Source: Phoronis australis
Taxonomy: Eukaryota; Phoronida; Phoronidae
Direction: 5' to 3'
Length of the DNA stretch: 64,000 bases
NCBI GenBank assembly: GCA_002633005.1
Contig: NMRA01000068.1
Location: forward strand, 885,092 to 949,091
The translations under genes and the position numbers were made by a program. This document shows positions 34,881 to 43,998 of the stretch, one piece after another. The notes beneath the pieces were generated by a model. The model was not told where the DNA came from. It made no database searches and saw only the letters and a list, made by a program, of their open reading frames with translations. Within the stretch, counting starts at the first letter, position 1. Every line of letters begins with the position of its first letter.

Positions 34881-35667
34881 CAAGCTCGCGGTCAGCCACA
34901 GAAAAGTGATCACAAAACTTACCATCTGCAAGAAGAAGGGGCACAAGCTACTGGTGGTACATGTGATGACAGTGCTTCGGTGTACACGTCGTACAAGGTC
35001 AGCGACGGTACATCACACACTCTGCCATTCACAGTGGATGTCAGACTAAATGGTGAGAAAGTTACAATGGAAATTGATACCAGCGCAGTGTTGACTGTGA
35101 TCAGTGAAAACACATTTTAAACTTTATGGCCGAACGATGATGAACTAAAACCAAAACTAGTTACGGTCAGTGACTCTGTCAACCTACACAGGTGAAACTG
35201 TACCTGTGAAAGGTCAGGGTGAGATAACAGTCGCATATGGTGGTAACCGTTATACCCTCCCGCTTCTCGTTGCTATAGGCGACGGCCCAAGTTTGTTTGG
35301 CCGAAATTGGATGAACAAAATAAAACTGAACTGGCGAAACATTCATGATGTTCATGTGGTGAAAACTCTTGGTGTGAAAGATTTACTTCAGAAACACAGC
35401 GCTTTGTTCGCCAATGAACTTGGTTGTATCAAGAATGTCAAAGCGAATCTGCATGTCATACCGGACATTGTACCGCGTTTTCTGAAAGCCAGACCAGTAG
35501 GCCTACCGTACGCAGTACGAGATAAAGTAGCAACAGAGCTGGATCGGCTCGAGAGGGAACGCATTATTGAACGCGTACAACATTCAGAATGGGCAACACC
35601 AATCCTGCCTGTGGTCAAACATGATGGAAAGCAAGTCAGAATTTGTGGAATTTTAGGAGCACGGTAA
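34816..35667 (+). pseudogene. Gypsy D protease and reverse transcriptase start
   Basis: The protease motif reads MEIDTSAVLTVIS where DTGA is usual, so the active-site Gly is lost. After a break, 35170-35667 reads through VKGQGEITVAYGGNRYTLPL, LFGRNWM and then RT motif RARPVGLPYAVRDKV-like text (KARPVGLPYAVRDKVATELD) to HSEWATPILPVVKHDGKQVR. Confidence 0.82.
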
Positions 35668-36155
35668 ATGCAATCACGCATATCGACACTTATCCAATCC
35701 CCAAGGTGGAGGATCTGTACTCTCGTTTAGCAGGAGGGAAAGCGTTCACAAAAATAGATCTGAGCAATGCGTACCTGCAAGTTGTACTGGATGAGTCCTC
35801 ACACAAATACACAACCATCAATACACAACAAGGCTTATACCAATACACAAGACTGCCGTTTGAAATTTCATCATCCCCTGGGATTTTTCAGAGTATTGTT
35901 GACAATTTATTGTCAGACATTCCAGGTGTCTGTTGTTATCTGGATGACATTCTAGTGACAGGATCATCTGAGCAGGAACATCTGACAGCCTTAGCTTTGG
36001 TTCTCCGTCTGGAGAAGGCTGGAGTCAAACTTAGGAAGGAAAAGTGTACTTTCCTGGTGCCATCGGTGTCTTACCTGGGACACAAAATCGACTCAACTGG
36101 ACTTCATCCGGTAGAAGACAAGGACAAAGCCATTGTGGAGGCACCTGAGAACTAA
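35643..36155 (+). pseudogene. Gypsy D reverse transcriptase core
   Basis: After a small frameshift, the RT palm reads GGKAFTKIDLSNAYLQVVLD, TRLPFEISSSPGIFQ and CCYLDDILVTGSSEQEHL. The YLDD catalytic motif is intact, and the thumb ends at VSYLGHKIDSTGLHPVEDKD. The frame ends with IVEAPEN and a stop created at the junction with element E. Confidence 0.9.
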
Positions 36156-36519
36156 ATTACTGGCTCAAAAGGACTTGACTTTAGACAAATGCCTAGCCAC
36201 AGCTGCTGCGAAGGAAGCATCCGAGCAGCAAGCGCAGGACATAAGTGGTGCCGCAAAAGTGTTTCATACCCAAGGAAGTCATCGTCCACGACACCCACGT
36301 CTACGTGGACACAACCATTCACTAAACCTGCCGCAGCGTCCGAATCAGAACAGGAACCAAAACCCGCCACGCCGCAACCAGAACCGTCCAAACCATGCAC
36401 CGCCGAATGGTCAGTCCGAGGAATGCTCACGTTGTGGACAATTTGGACACTCTGGCGATGAGTGTGAGTGTTCCAAGAACGTAAAGTGCTTCAAGTGTGG
36501 ACGCATGGGGCACTACTAG
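36144..36519 (+). pseudogene. Gypsy E gag C-terminal part
   Basis: It begins LRTKLLAQKDLTLDKCLATA, a typical end of the gag capsid. An Asn/Pro/Arg-rich linker follows, then zinc knuckles CSRCGQFGHSGDEC and CFKCGRMGHY; the second is interrupted by a stop. Confidence 0.85.
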
Positions 36520-36559
36520 ATCAAGTGCTTTGGCACAAAGCCAAAACACCAAGGCTCAT

Positions 36560-36770
36560 CAAACCGCAGACACAAACTGATGCACAGGAGGACTCCTCTT
36601 CTGACGAATACACCGATGAAGATGCATATGCCACTGGTGAGGAGGAGACGCTAAACATCACAATAAACGGGGAGCAAACACAAGTTGTTAATGACTCTGG
36701 CGCATCTTGCAACATCATAAACTCAGCAGTTGTGTCGAAACTCGAACAAAGTGGTCTTCAATCGCGATAA
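36560..36770 (+). pseudogene. Gypsy E protease
   Basis: An acidic linker (EDSSSDEYTDEDAYATGEEE) precedes ITINGEQTQVVNDSGASCNI, where NDSGAS carries the aspartic protease D-S-G. A stop after QSR (36769) separates it from the reverse transcriptase. Confidence 0.78.
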
Positions 36771-36842
36771 TGCCGCCGACGTATTTACCCATATGCATCC
36801 CCGCCACTTCATTGTCACCGTCTGTTTGCCGCCGATGTTTCC

Positions 36843-38210
36843 GTGCGTGACACTGTAGTGCAGTCAGCTGAATTCCTTGTGTTGGAAGGTGATGCCCAAC
36901 CCCTGCTGGGAAGGGTAACAGCCAGAGCACTCGGAGTGCTCAAAACCGAAAATGACTTTGTGAACTCTGAGCAGGATCCGATTGGAAACACTGACAAACC
37001 GACTAGTATCGAAGTGATGCGTGCACACTATCCTGAACTGTGGAAAGGCATAGGATGCCTGAAGGACAAGCAAGTGACAATATACATTCACAAATCCGTA
37101 CCGCCGATAGCTCGTAAACACAGCCGTGTTCCATTTCATAACAGAGACAAAGTTGCAGCAGAACTAGACAAGCTGTTAAGCGTTGACATCATCGAGAGAG
37201 TCAATGGCCCGACTCTGTGGGTTTCTCCCATCGTAATTCCGCCGAAGCCAAAGTACCCAAACGAGATAAGACTGTGCGTAGACATGCGTGATGCCAACAA
37301 GGCAATCCTCCGTACTAGGCATGTGACACCGACCATGGTTGAACTCATAACTGAGCTTAGTGGAGCTACTGTGTTCTCCAAGATCGATCTACGCTCAGGT
37401 TATCACAAGCTCACACTACACCCGTCTTGCTGATACATTACCGCATTCTCGACACATTTGGGGACATTTCAGTAAAAACGTCTCTGTTTCGGAGTGTCAT
37501 CCGCTGCAGAAGTATTCCAGCACACCATCCAATCAGTGATCGCAGGCATTCAGGGTGCGCGAAACATCAGCGATGATATCATTGTATGGAACTGACCAAG
37601 CATCTCATGATCGTGCGCTGGACCAAACATTGGGACGTCTCCGCGACGCTGGTCTTACCGCGCACTCAGACAAGTGTGAATTCAGTGTATCAAAGATCAG
37701 CTTCTTTGGCGTAGTTTTCTCGAAAAATGGCGTTTCGCCTGACCCAGCCAAAGTACAGGCCCTTCGAGACGCAGCAAAACCGGTAAATGCCTCTGAAGTG
37801 CGCTCATTTTTAGGCATGGCACAGTACAGTGCCCGGTTCATACCAAACTTTGCGACAATAACACATCCGCTCCGAGAGTTAACAAAGCAAGCTGTACCGT
37901 GGCAATGGACAGAGGAACATGACGCAGCGTTTCGAGCCGTCCAAGACAGTCTAACTGAGACCGCAACCACAGCATTCTTCGACATCAAGCGAGAATCATG
38001 TATACTAGTCGATGCAAGTCCGTGTGGCATCGCAGCTGTCCTAACGCAAGATGGAAAGCCAATTGCGTTCAGTAGTCGTGCTTTGACCAACGTGGAGACA
38101 AGATACTCTCAGACTGAGCGTGAAGCTCTAGCAGTAGTATGGGCGTACGAACACTTTCACATCTACATCAACGGATCAGCGTCAAGATCATCACCGATCA
38201 TCAACCGCTG
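36843..38210 (+). pseudogene. Gypsy E reverse transcriptase and RNase H
   Basis: The RT reads RLCVDMRDANKAILRTRHVT and SGATVFSKIDLRSGYHKLTL to a stop at 37433. After a broken stretch with ISDDIIVW (37567-37590; the YxDD Tyr position is Ser), it resumes with CEFSVSKISFFGVVFSKNGV and EVRSFLGMAQYSARFIPNFA. RNase H begins ESCILVDASPCGIAAVLTQD and includes SQTEREALAVVWAYEHFHIY. Confidence 0.9.
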
Positions 38211-38218
38211 ACAACCAT

Positions 38219-39721
38219 ATGGAAGAAACAGAATCCGCCGGCGTGAATAGGCAGCTGGGCACTCGATTGCAGTCATACAATGTTACGATTGAATACCGAC
38301 CAGGAAAAGACAATCCCACAGACTATATGTCTCATCATCCAGCTAGTAACTCTACTACGTCGAGCTGTGAACAAACAATCGAGGAAGAATATGTGTCATT
38401 CTTAGCCCACAGTGGAATCCAGCATGCGATAACGATGGAGGAGGTCGTTACAGCCACCAAGCTAGACTCGACAATTCAGTTAGTGATGTCCTTAGTCCAC
38501 TCTGGACGATGGCATGAGATCGACGATATCTCAAATCCGAATATTGATCGTGTATCTGTGCTCGCGTTCCGCGCCATGAGAGATGAACTCACTGTATCGG
38601 AGACACAAGGAATCCTGATACGGGGAACCCGTGTGGTAATCCCAGCCGTTCTGCAGAACAGCGCAGTAGAGCTCGCACACGAAGGTCATCAAGGCATCAG
38701 CAAGACCAAAGCACTTATCCGCAGTAAAGTGTGGTTCTCAGGAATTGACAAAGCCGTGGAAGAGGCAGTTGGTCGTTGCTTGCCCTGTCAGGTGAACACT
38801 ACTCGCAAACAGACAGAACTGCTGCCAATGACCCCACTCCCGCGTGGACCATGGGTCAACATTAGTATCGATTTTTGTGGTCCAGTACCAACTGGAGAGT
38901 ACCTGCTTGTAATGACAGATGAGTACTCGCGTTTTCTGGTGGTCGAGACAGTCAGCAGTACATCCGCCAACACAGTCATACCGGCAGTTGATCGTATTTT
39001 CGCTGTGTTTGGTTTGCCGGAAGTTATTAAGTCAGACAATGGACTGCCCTTTTCTGGGCATGTGTGGAAACAGTTTCTGACATCCTGCGGTGTGCGACAT
39101 AGGAAAATTACTCCGCTATGGCCAAGAGCCAATTCGCAGGTCGAAAATTTCAACAAACCGATACTGAAGACGATTCAGGCCGCGATCGTAGATGGAAAGG
39201 ACTGGAAATCCTCCATATCGTGTTTTCTGCCAACATATCACTCTACTCCACATCGCACCATGAACTATACACCGTTTAGACTTATGTTCCAGCGAGAACC
39301 GCGAACAGAGTTACCGGAACTGGCGCAGTCGTCAAGTGACCCTGAGGAATCCACCATACGTGTCCGGGATGCCGAAGCTAAACAAGCTATGAAGGCGTAT
39401 ACGGACAATCGCAACCACGCAAAATCGACAAACCTTAAAATTGGTGATCGTGTAGTCGTGTGTCAGAGGAAGACAAACAAGTTTTCGACGCCATTTCACT
39501 CAGTGCCGCTAACGGTTGCAGAAAACATTGGGACTATGGTGACTGCCTGTCGAAACAATGGGAGCTGCATTACTCGCAACACGTCGTTTTTCAGGAAAAT
39601 GCCTGATGACATCAGCGTCAAACGTGAGGAAAGGGATGACTCGTCAGACAGCGACGATGATGACCACAACTGTCCTGATGCTCTACCCAACGACACGAAC
39701 ATCCCTGGTGTGAGTGGATGA
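38219..39721 (+). CDS. Gypsy E integrase (long intact frame)
   Basis: A 500-codon uninterrupted frame. It contains the end of RNase H (TIEYRPGKDNPTDYMSHHPA), the HHCC zinc domain (HEGHQGISKTKALI, then CLPCQ), and the DDE core with SIDFCGPVPTGEYLLVMTDE, IKSDNGLPFSG and SQVENFNKP. The C-terminal domain (NLKIGDRVVVCQRKTNKFST) and an acidic tail follow. All three catalytic acidic positions are present. It lies directly upstream of the element's tail and 3' LTR. The upstream pol is broken, so it is not expected to be expressed as in the parent element. Confidence 0.9.
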   Translation: MEETESAGVNRQLGTRLQSYNVTIEYRPGKDNPTDYMSHHPASNSTTSSCEQTIEEEYVSFLAHSGIQHAITMEEVVTATKLDSTIQLVMSLVHSGRWHEIDDISNPNIDRVSVLAFRAMRDELTVSETQGILIRGTRVVIPAVLQNSAVELAHEGHQGISKTKALIRSKVWFSGIDKAVEEAVGRCLPCQVNTTRKQTELLPMTPLPRGPWVNISIDFCGPVPTGEYLLVMTDEYSRFLVVETVSSTSANTVIPAVDRIFAVFGLPEVIKSDNGLPFSGHVWKQFLTSCGVRHRKITPLWPRANSQVENFNKPILKTIQAAIVDGKDWKSSISCFLPTYHSTPHRTMNYTPFRLMFQREPRTELPELAQSSSDPEESTIRVRDAEAKQAMKAYTDNRNHAKSTNLKIGDRVVVCQRKTNKFSTPFHSVPLTVAENIGTMVTACRNNGSCITRNTSFFRKMPDDISVKREERDDSSDSDDDDHNCPDALPNDTNIPGVSG

Positions 39722-39940
39722 CCAGTGCGTGTGAAACGACGACCAAGGAGATATAGACTCATTTATATTGAATTTCACATGTACATACACGTGTAGTTAA
39801 GCAGACAGTATCGACAGTAGTTTAAGCAGACACTATTGACATTAGTTTAAGCAGACATTATCTTTAAGAGACACTAGTCAACTTAGTAGTCATAGGACAT
39901 TATTCTTACTTTCCGCAGAAAAAGGTGGATGCAGTACCGC

Positions 39941-40076
39941 TGTTATTGTAGTTCACATATGTACCAATAGATGCCGTTGACCGAGGTTGAAGGTCAAGGA
40001 ATATAAGTATGCAAAATGGCCATCAGTTTATTTGAAGACCCACTCCAATAAATCCCTGCCATCCAGCGTTACAACA
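39941..40076 (+). repeat. Gypsy E 3' LTR
   Basis: TGTTATTGTAG...CGTTACAACA, 136 bp, with AATAAA at 40047-40052 and a purine-rich GAAAAAGGTGGATG just upstream. The pairing 5' LTR is not in the window. Confidence 0.7.
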
Positions 40077-40740
40077 CTGCAGCGAATGCATGAAGCATTC
40101 GACGGCTTAGAAGGGATTATTTGTATTGCGGATGTCATACTTATTTTTGGTTCAGGGGATACTGCAATAGAAGCTGAAAAAGTCACGATCAGAATCTTCT
40201 TGCTTTTATGGAAAGGTGTCGGGAGCGTAACCTGAAGTTAAACCCTTACAGGGTCCAGTTCAAAAAAGATGAGATTGATGAATTCATGGGCCACAGAATT
40301 TCATACCAGGGAGTTAGTCCGGATCCTGAAAAGGTGCGTTCCATAGTTGAGATGCCCATTCCGTCTGACAAAAAAGCTGTGCAACGTTTCATTGGCATGA
40401 TAACTTGAACATGTTTTGCCCCTCGTTATTGTTGATTGTCCATCCTCTTTGTAATTTAACCAGGGAAGATGTTCCTTTTGTCTGGCCTCCGCATGTAACT
40501 CAGCCTTTGAAAGGTCCAAAGAAGTCACTGCTAGCGCCCCGTGCCTGGCTTTCTTTGATCCTACAAAACCTATTGTTCTTCAAACCGACGCTTCAGAATC
40601 TGCCCTGGGGACATGTCTTCTGCAACCAAATGGCGATTCTTTATAACCCGTGTCATATGCTTCCTGTCAAATCCATCCCAATGAGTGCCTTTGCAGGCGC
40701 ACATAGAAAAAGAAACGTTGGCTATTAGTGTTGCTTGTGA
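40077..40740 (+). pseudogene. Gypsy C reverse transcriptase end and RNase H, degenerate
   Basis: It resumes after E's LTR with LQRMHEAFDGLEGIICIADV, where the catalytic YxDD has decayed to IADV. FKKDEIDEFMGHRISYQGVS and KAVQRFIGMIT follow. RNase H is scattered among frames with several stops. Confidence 0.8.
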
Positions 40741-41716
40741 AAAATGGCGACTTTTGGTTGTATGGCCACAATGTGGAAGTTCACACACATCACCAGCCAC
40801 TGGAGAGCATTTTCAAAAAACCACTGGCAAAGGCACCATAACGCAACAGTACAACATCTCGGTCGTTTATAAGAAGGGAAAATCTCTAATACTGGTTGAT
40901 ACTCTTTCTAGGCCCCCTGTTTCCGACACTCATTCTAAATCTCCAGATCTTGAAGAGTTCAGATTAGAGGTTTTTGCAGAAGATAGTATGCCTAACAGTA
41001 GGTTGAAATCAAACACAGCTCTAAGTTTAAAATCTTCAACTCCTGTTGATCTTGTTACGAGAGAACTTATGGTTTACATAACAAGTAGATGGCCTTCTTC
41101 CAAAAAGTCATTGCCTCTTGAACTTGTCCCCTTCTGGAACTTTCGCGATGAACTGTCTGTTTCTGGAGGAGTGATTTGTAGAGGTTTACAGGCAGTAGTG
41201 ACCAAGGATTTGAGAAGAGATATGCTGAAGAAAGTTCATGCTTCTCACCAAGGGGCAGAGAGTTGTGTCAGATTTGCTAGGGACATTATTTTGTGGCCAG
41301 ATAAGTGTAAAAACTGTAGTAAGTGTGCAGAGTTTATGCGAGAGAAGTCTCAGCCTATGTTGTCTCAGCCTATGTTGTCTCAGCCTATGTTGTCTCAGCC
41401 TATGTTGTCTCAGCCTATGTTGTCTAAGCCTATATCCGATTATGCGTGGCAGTTTGTTAGTCAAGATCTGTTTCACTTTCAAAGTACAAATTATTTGGTG
41501 ACTGTGGACCATTTTTCTGATTTTCTGGAGGTAGATGTCTTTCCCGACACCCTTGTGGACACAGTTGTTCGCTTCACTGCAGGTCATTTTGCCCGTTATG
41601 GCGTACCTGAGTTATTACTAACCGATAATGGTCCCCAGTTCATAAGTAAGGAGTTTACCAATTTTTGTACTCGTTATGATGTTGAGTATATTACTTCATC
41701 CCCAGGAAAATGGTAA
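40685..41716 (+). pseudogene. Gypsy C RNase H tail and integrase, truncated
   Basis: A 343-codon frame. RNase H-like EKETLAISVACEKW is followed by NISVVYKKGKSLILVDTLSR, then an integrase zinc domain (HASHQGAESCVRFARDIILW, then CKNCSKCAEFM). Between this and the core lie five exact 15-bp repeats (SQPML x5). The core has SQDLFHFQSTNYLVTVDHFS and LLTDNGPQFISKEF. The frame stops at GKW, before the catalytic Glu. Confidence 0.85.
41348..41422. repeat. In-frame 15-bp x5 tandem repeat in gypsy C integrase
   Basis: Five perfect copies of TCTCAGCCTATGTTG starting at 41348, 41363, 41378, 41393 and 41408, then a diverged sixth. The length is a multiple of three, so the frame is kept. Confidence 0.97.
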
Positions 41717-42456
41717 AGCAGAGGCAGGTCAAATTTTACGCTGTCGCAGCGCTGTTTAGGTCGCAGAACCAGAACTACTCTGCCAATGGCTATAGTGCAG
41801 CTATTACCATGCAATGCGTCCTCTGTCGTTCGCTAGGAAATAAGTAAAAAAGATTAGTCGCTAATACATATTACGATAGGGCCAGAGGAGTTATTTCTGA
41901 TCTCCCAGAACTAGCTGTTGGTGATAGGGTTGATACCAAGCCTTCTTTGCATAATCGGGGTACACCTTGGGCACATGGAGAAATTGTCGCAAATCCATCA
42001 CCGAGATCTTATGTAGTTGCCACTGATAGGGTTTGGTATGACGTAACAGGAAACAAATTCGTGCAGACAACGCTGCGAGTGGTAGTGGTCTGGATCAGCA
42101 CAGTGCTCCATTGCCAGATTATTATTCAGAGTGGTCAAGACCAGTCCGGTGCCCCATTCCCAGCTTCTCAGAAGGATCCTGTCACTAAAAGTTCGAAGGT
42201 GCATGATCATTATCTGGTTACCCCATCTGTCTTCTGAGTCCACCGTTCCTTTGACGTCACCCTATGTAACAAGATCTGGCCGCGTTGTTAAACACCTAAG
42301 CCTTTTGATTGTTGATAAAGTGCACTTAAGTGTTGGAGAACGTACTGAAGTGTTTTAAACTTTCTATTTTTCTTACTTTATGTTTGTGTAGTTGTATTTT
42401 TTAAAGTATTTCGTATTAAGTTTTTTTTTTTAAAGAAACGAATGGAAAGGGAGAGA
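41717..42456 (+). pseudogene. Gypsy C integrase C-terminus, degenerate
   Basis: Pieces in shifting frames: ARGVISDLPELAVGDRVDTK, RGTPWAHGEIVANPSPRSYV and, near 42270-42300, SPYVTRSGRVVKHLSLL, the usual end of this pol. The purine tract and 3' LTR follow. Confidence 0.7.
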
Positions 42457-42570
42457 TGTTATAGAGTGACACCTATCAGTTAGAGAATAAAGTACTTCCA
42501 TTCAGAGAAGTTGTGTGATTCTTTATTCGTCTCAATCTTGTGATTTATCTGTTGTCCCGAACCATTAACA
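42457..42570 (+). repeat. Gypsy C 3' LTR
   Basis: Same length as the 5' LTR and about 95% identical by eye. It is preceded by GGAAAGGGAGAGA. Confidence 0.9.
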
Positions 42571-42574
42571 AGAT

Positions 42575-43470
42575 CTGCAAAGTCATCATCTGTTGTCACC
42601 TTCATATAAATACACAAGTCAAATTAAACATCCTGCAGAGTGTTTAGGAGATACTGCCCCAGACACAATGAAAACATAACTGCCACTAGGAGGCGGCATA
42701 GTAACCAGCATGATCCACAAATTATCATCAGTCATTCTCTTCCCAGATATGCCAACTTTCACTATCAATCTAAGAGTGGTTTGGCTGACAGATAAGAAGA
42801 TGCAAAAACAGACTAAAAACAAAAAGCAGCCTCTAGGTGTCGTGCAGTAAGTCAAATCCAGCTGAAAATGAAAAGGTGTTATAGCTTCTGTTCAACAATC
42901 AATTTGCCAAATTTCATAAAAATCCGTCAAAGAACTCTAAAGATACAGAGGAAATCTGAAAAAAAATTGCCAATAGGGCACACAGCAGAAGTCGTATCCG
43001 AAAGAAATTTGTCACCATCTGCTCTCACCTTCATATAAATACACTTGGCAAATTCAACAAAGATTCTGCAGAGAGGATTTAGGAGATATCGCCATGGACG
43101 CACCAAACAAAACTGCCACTAGGAGGAGCCACTGTAGTTAGAACTGTCCAAAAATTGTCAGCTGTCCTTTTCCTAGTAGGAAACTATTACCAATTTTGGT
43201 AATCATCCTTACTGTGGTTTGGTCTATAAAGGAATGAATAGCAACACACAAAAAACTGTAAAAATGGCCATAAGGTGGCGCAAAATATGTCAAATCCATA
43301 TCGAAATGCGAATTGTGGCCTAATCTTCCTACTAGAAATCTGCCAAATTTCATGATTCAGAAAATCTGTTAAGGAACTCCAAAGGTACAGAGGCAAAGAT
43401 AAACAACTAAATTTGACACTAGGGTACACACCGGCAGTCGGATTTGACTGAATATGTGGTCTCATGAACA
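42575..43470. repeat. ~147-bp periodic repeat array, right of gypsy C
   Basis: Six cores at about 42680 (GCCACTAGGAGGCGGC), 42832 (GCCTCTAGGTGTCGTG), 42971 (GCCAATAGGGCACACA), 43114 (GCCACTAGGAGGAGCC), 43269 (GCCATAAGGTGGCGCA) and 43415 (GACACTAGGGTACACA), spaced 138-156 bp. Between cores lies AAATTTCATAAAAATCCGTC-type text. Confidence 0.85.
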
Positions 43471-43802
43471 TACATCACAGGATTTTGGAGATAAGCAGTG
43501 GATGCCAGATCCCGGCCAAAGATGATGACATAATGCACCCACACTCTGCATGACACTCAGATTTACCAATGAAATTTTCACCTGCTACGAACTTGCAAGA
43601 TCAAACAATTTCATTCTTAAAAGTCCCACACAAGCTAAAATTTCTAAACTTTAAATTGGAATAATTCAACTTAATAACAGCGAGTCTACCAGTTGAAACA
43701 ATCAGTGAACTTGCAGTTAATTTTCATGGGTAATTAAGAATGCTAACTTACCATATCAACCTAAACGAAGGGTTTCACCCCACCAACATTAACTATGGTT
43801 GC

Positions 43803-43808
43803 TTTATT
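43803..43808 (-). promoter_or_regulatory. RBM41 poly(A) signal
   Basis: AATAAA on the minus strand, 96 bp past the RBM41 stop codon. Confidence 0.6.
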
Positions 43809-43903
43809 GTATTGTTTGAAGATGGTGCTACAGTTGATTTTATGCATACAACATAGTGAGACTCCAAAACCAGATGAGCTGGCAAGGAATATCTTGAATT
43901 TAA

Positions 43904-43998
43904 TCATGACTGTTTCTTTCCATAAACAATAACGATTGGTTTGCCTTTTAATGGATATCCATTGACCAGTTGTAGGGCTTGAGTTGCTGCTTCAACAG
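43904..43998 (-). CDS. RBM41: RBM41 exon 5: RRM end and stop
   Basis: Encodes VEAATQALQLVNGYPLKGKP, IVIVYGKKQS and TGA. It gives the last helix and strand of the RRM and lacks the longer Ser/Thr-rich tail seen in vertebrates. Confidence 0.94.

Larger units (their letters stand above)
33645..36143 (+). mobile_element. Gypsy D: 5' part (LTR to reverse transcriptase)
   Basis: The LTR-like segment ends at 33899 (CACATACACCACA) and has a TATAAAG near 33795. Its start is uncertain (33645 or 33663). The primer-binding site TGGCGACGAGGATCGG begins at 33904, followed by gag, protease and reverse transcriptase. D stops at about 36143 inside pol, where a different element (E) begins. D has no RNase H, integrase or 3' LTR. 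Confidence 0.8.
36144..40076 (+). mobile_element. Gypsy E: 3' part (gag C-terminus to 3' LTR)
   Basis: This is a second gypsy family fused to D. It has the gag end with zinc knuckles, protease, reverse transcriptase/RNase H, integrase, short ~35-bp AGTTTAAGCAGACA repeats (39793-39870), and a 3' LTR at 39941-40076. Its 5' LTR and gag start are absent. Codon usage is GC-richer than the surroundings and it has few stops, so it looks younger than its neighbours. Confidence 0.85.
32955..42570 (+). mobile_element. Gypsy C: outer Ty3/gypsy element enclosing D/E
   Basis: Two 114-bp LTRs (32955-33068, 42457-42570) differ at about six positions and are flanked by AGAT (32951-32954 and 42571-42574). 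A primer-binding site TGGTGTCAGGAGTGC follows the 5' LTR and a purine tract GGAAAGGGAGAGA precedes the 3' LTR. Inside are a gag N-terminus, then foreign elements D and E, then the C-terminal half of reverse transcriptase, RNase H and integrase. The gag end, protease and RT start of C are missing. Confidence 0.88.
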
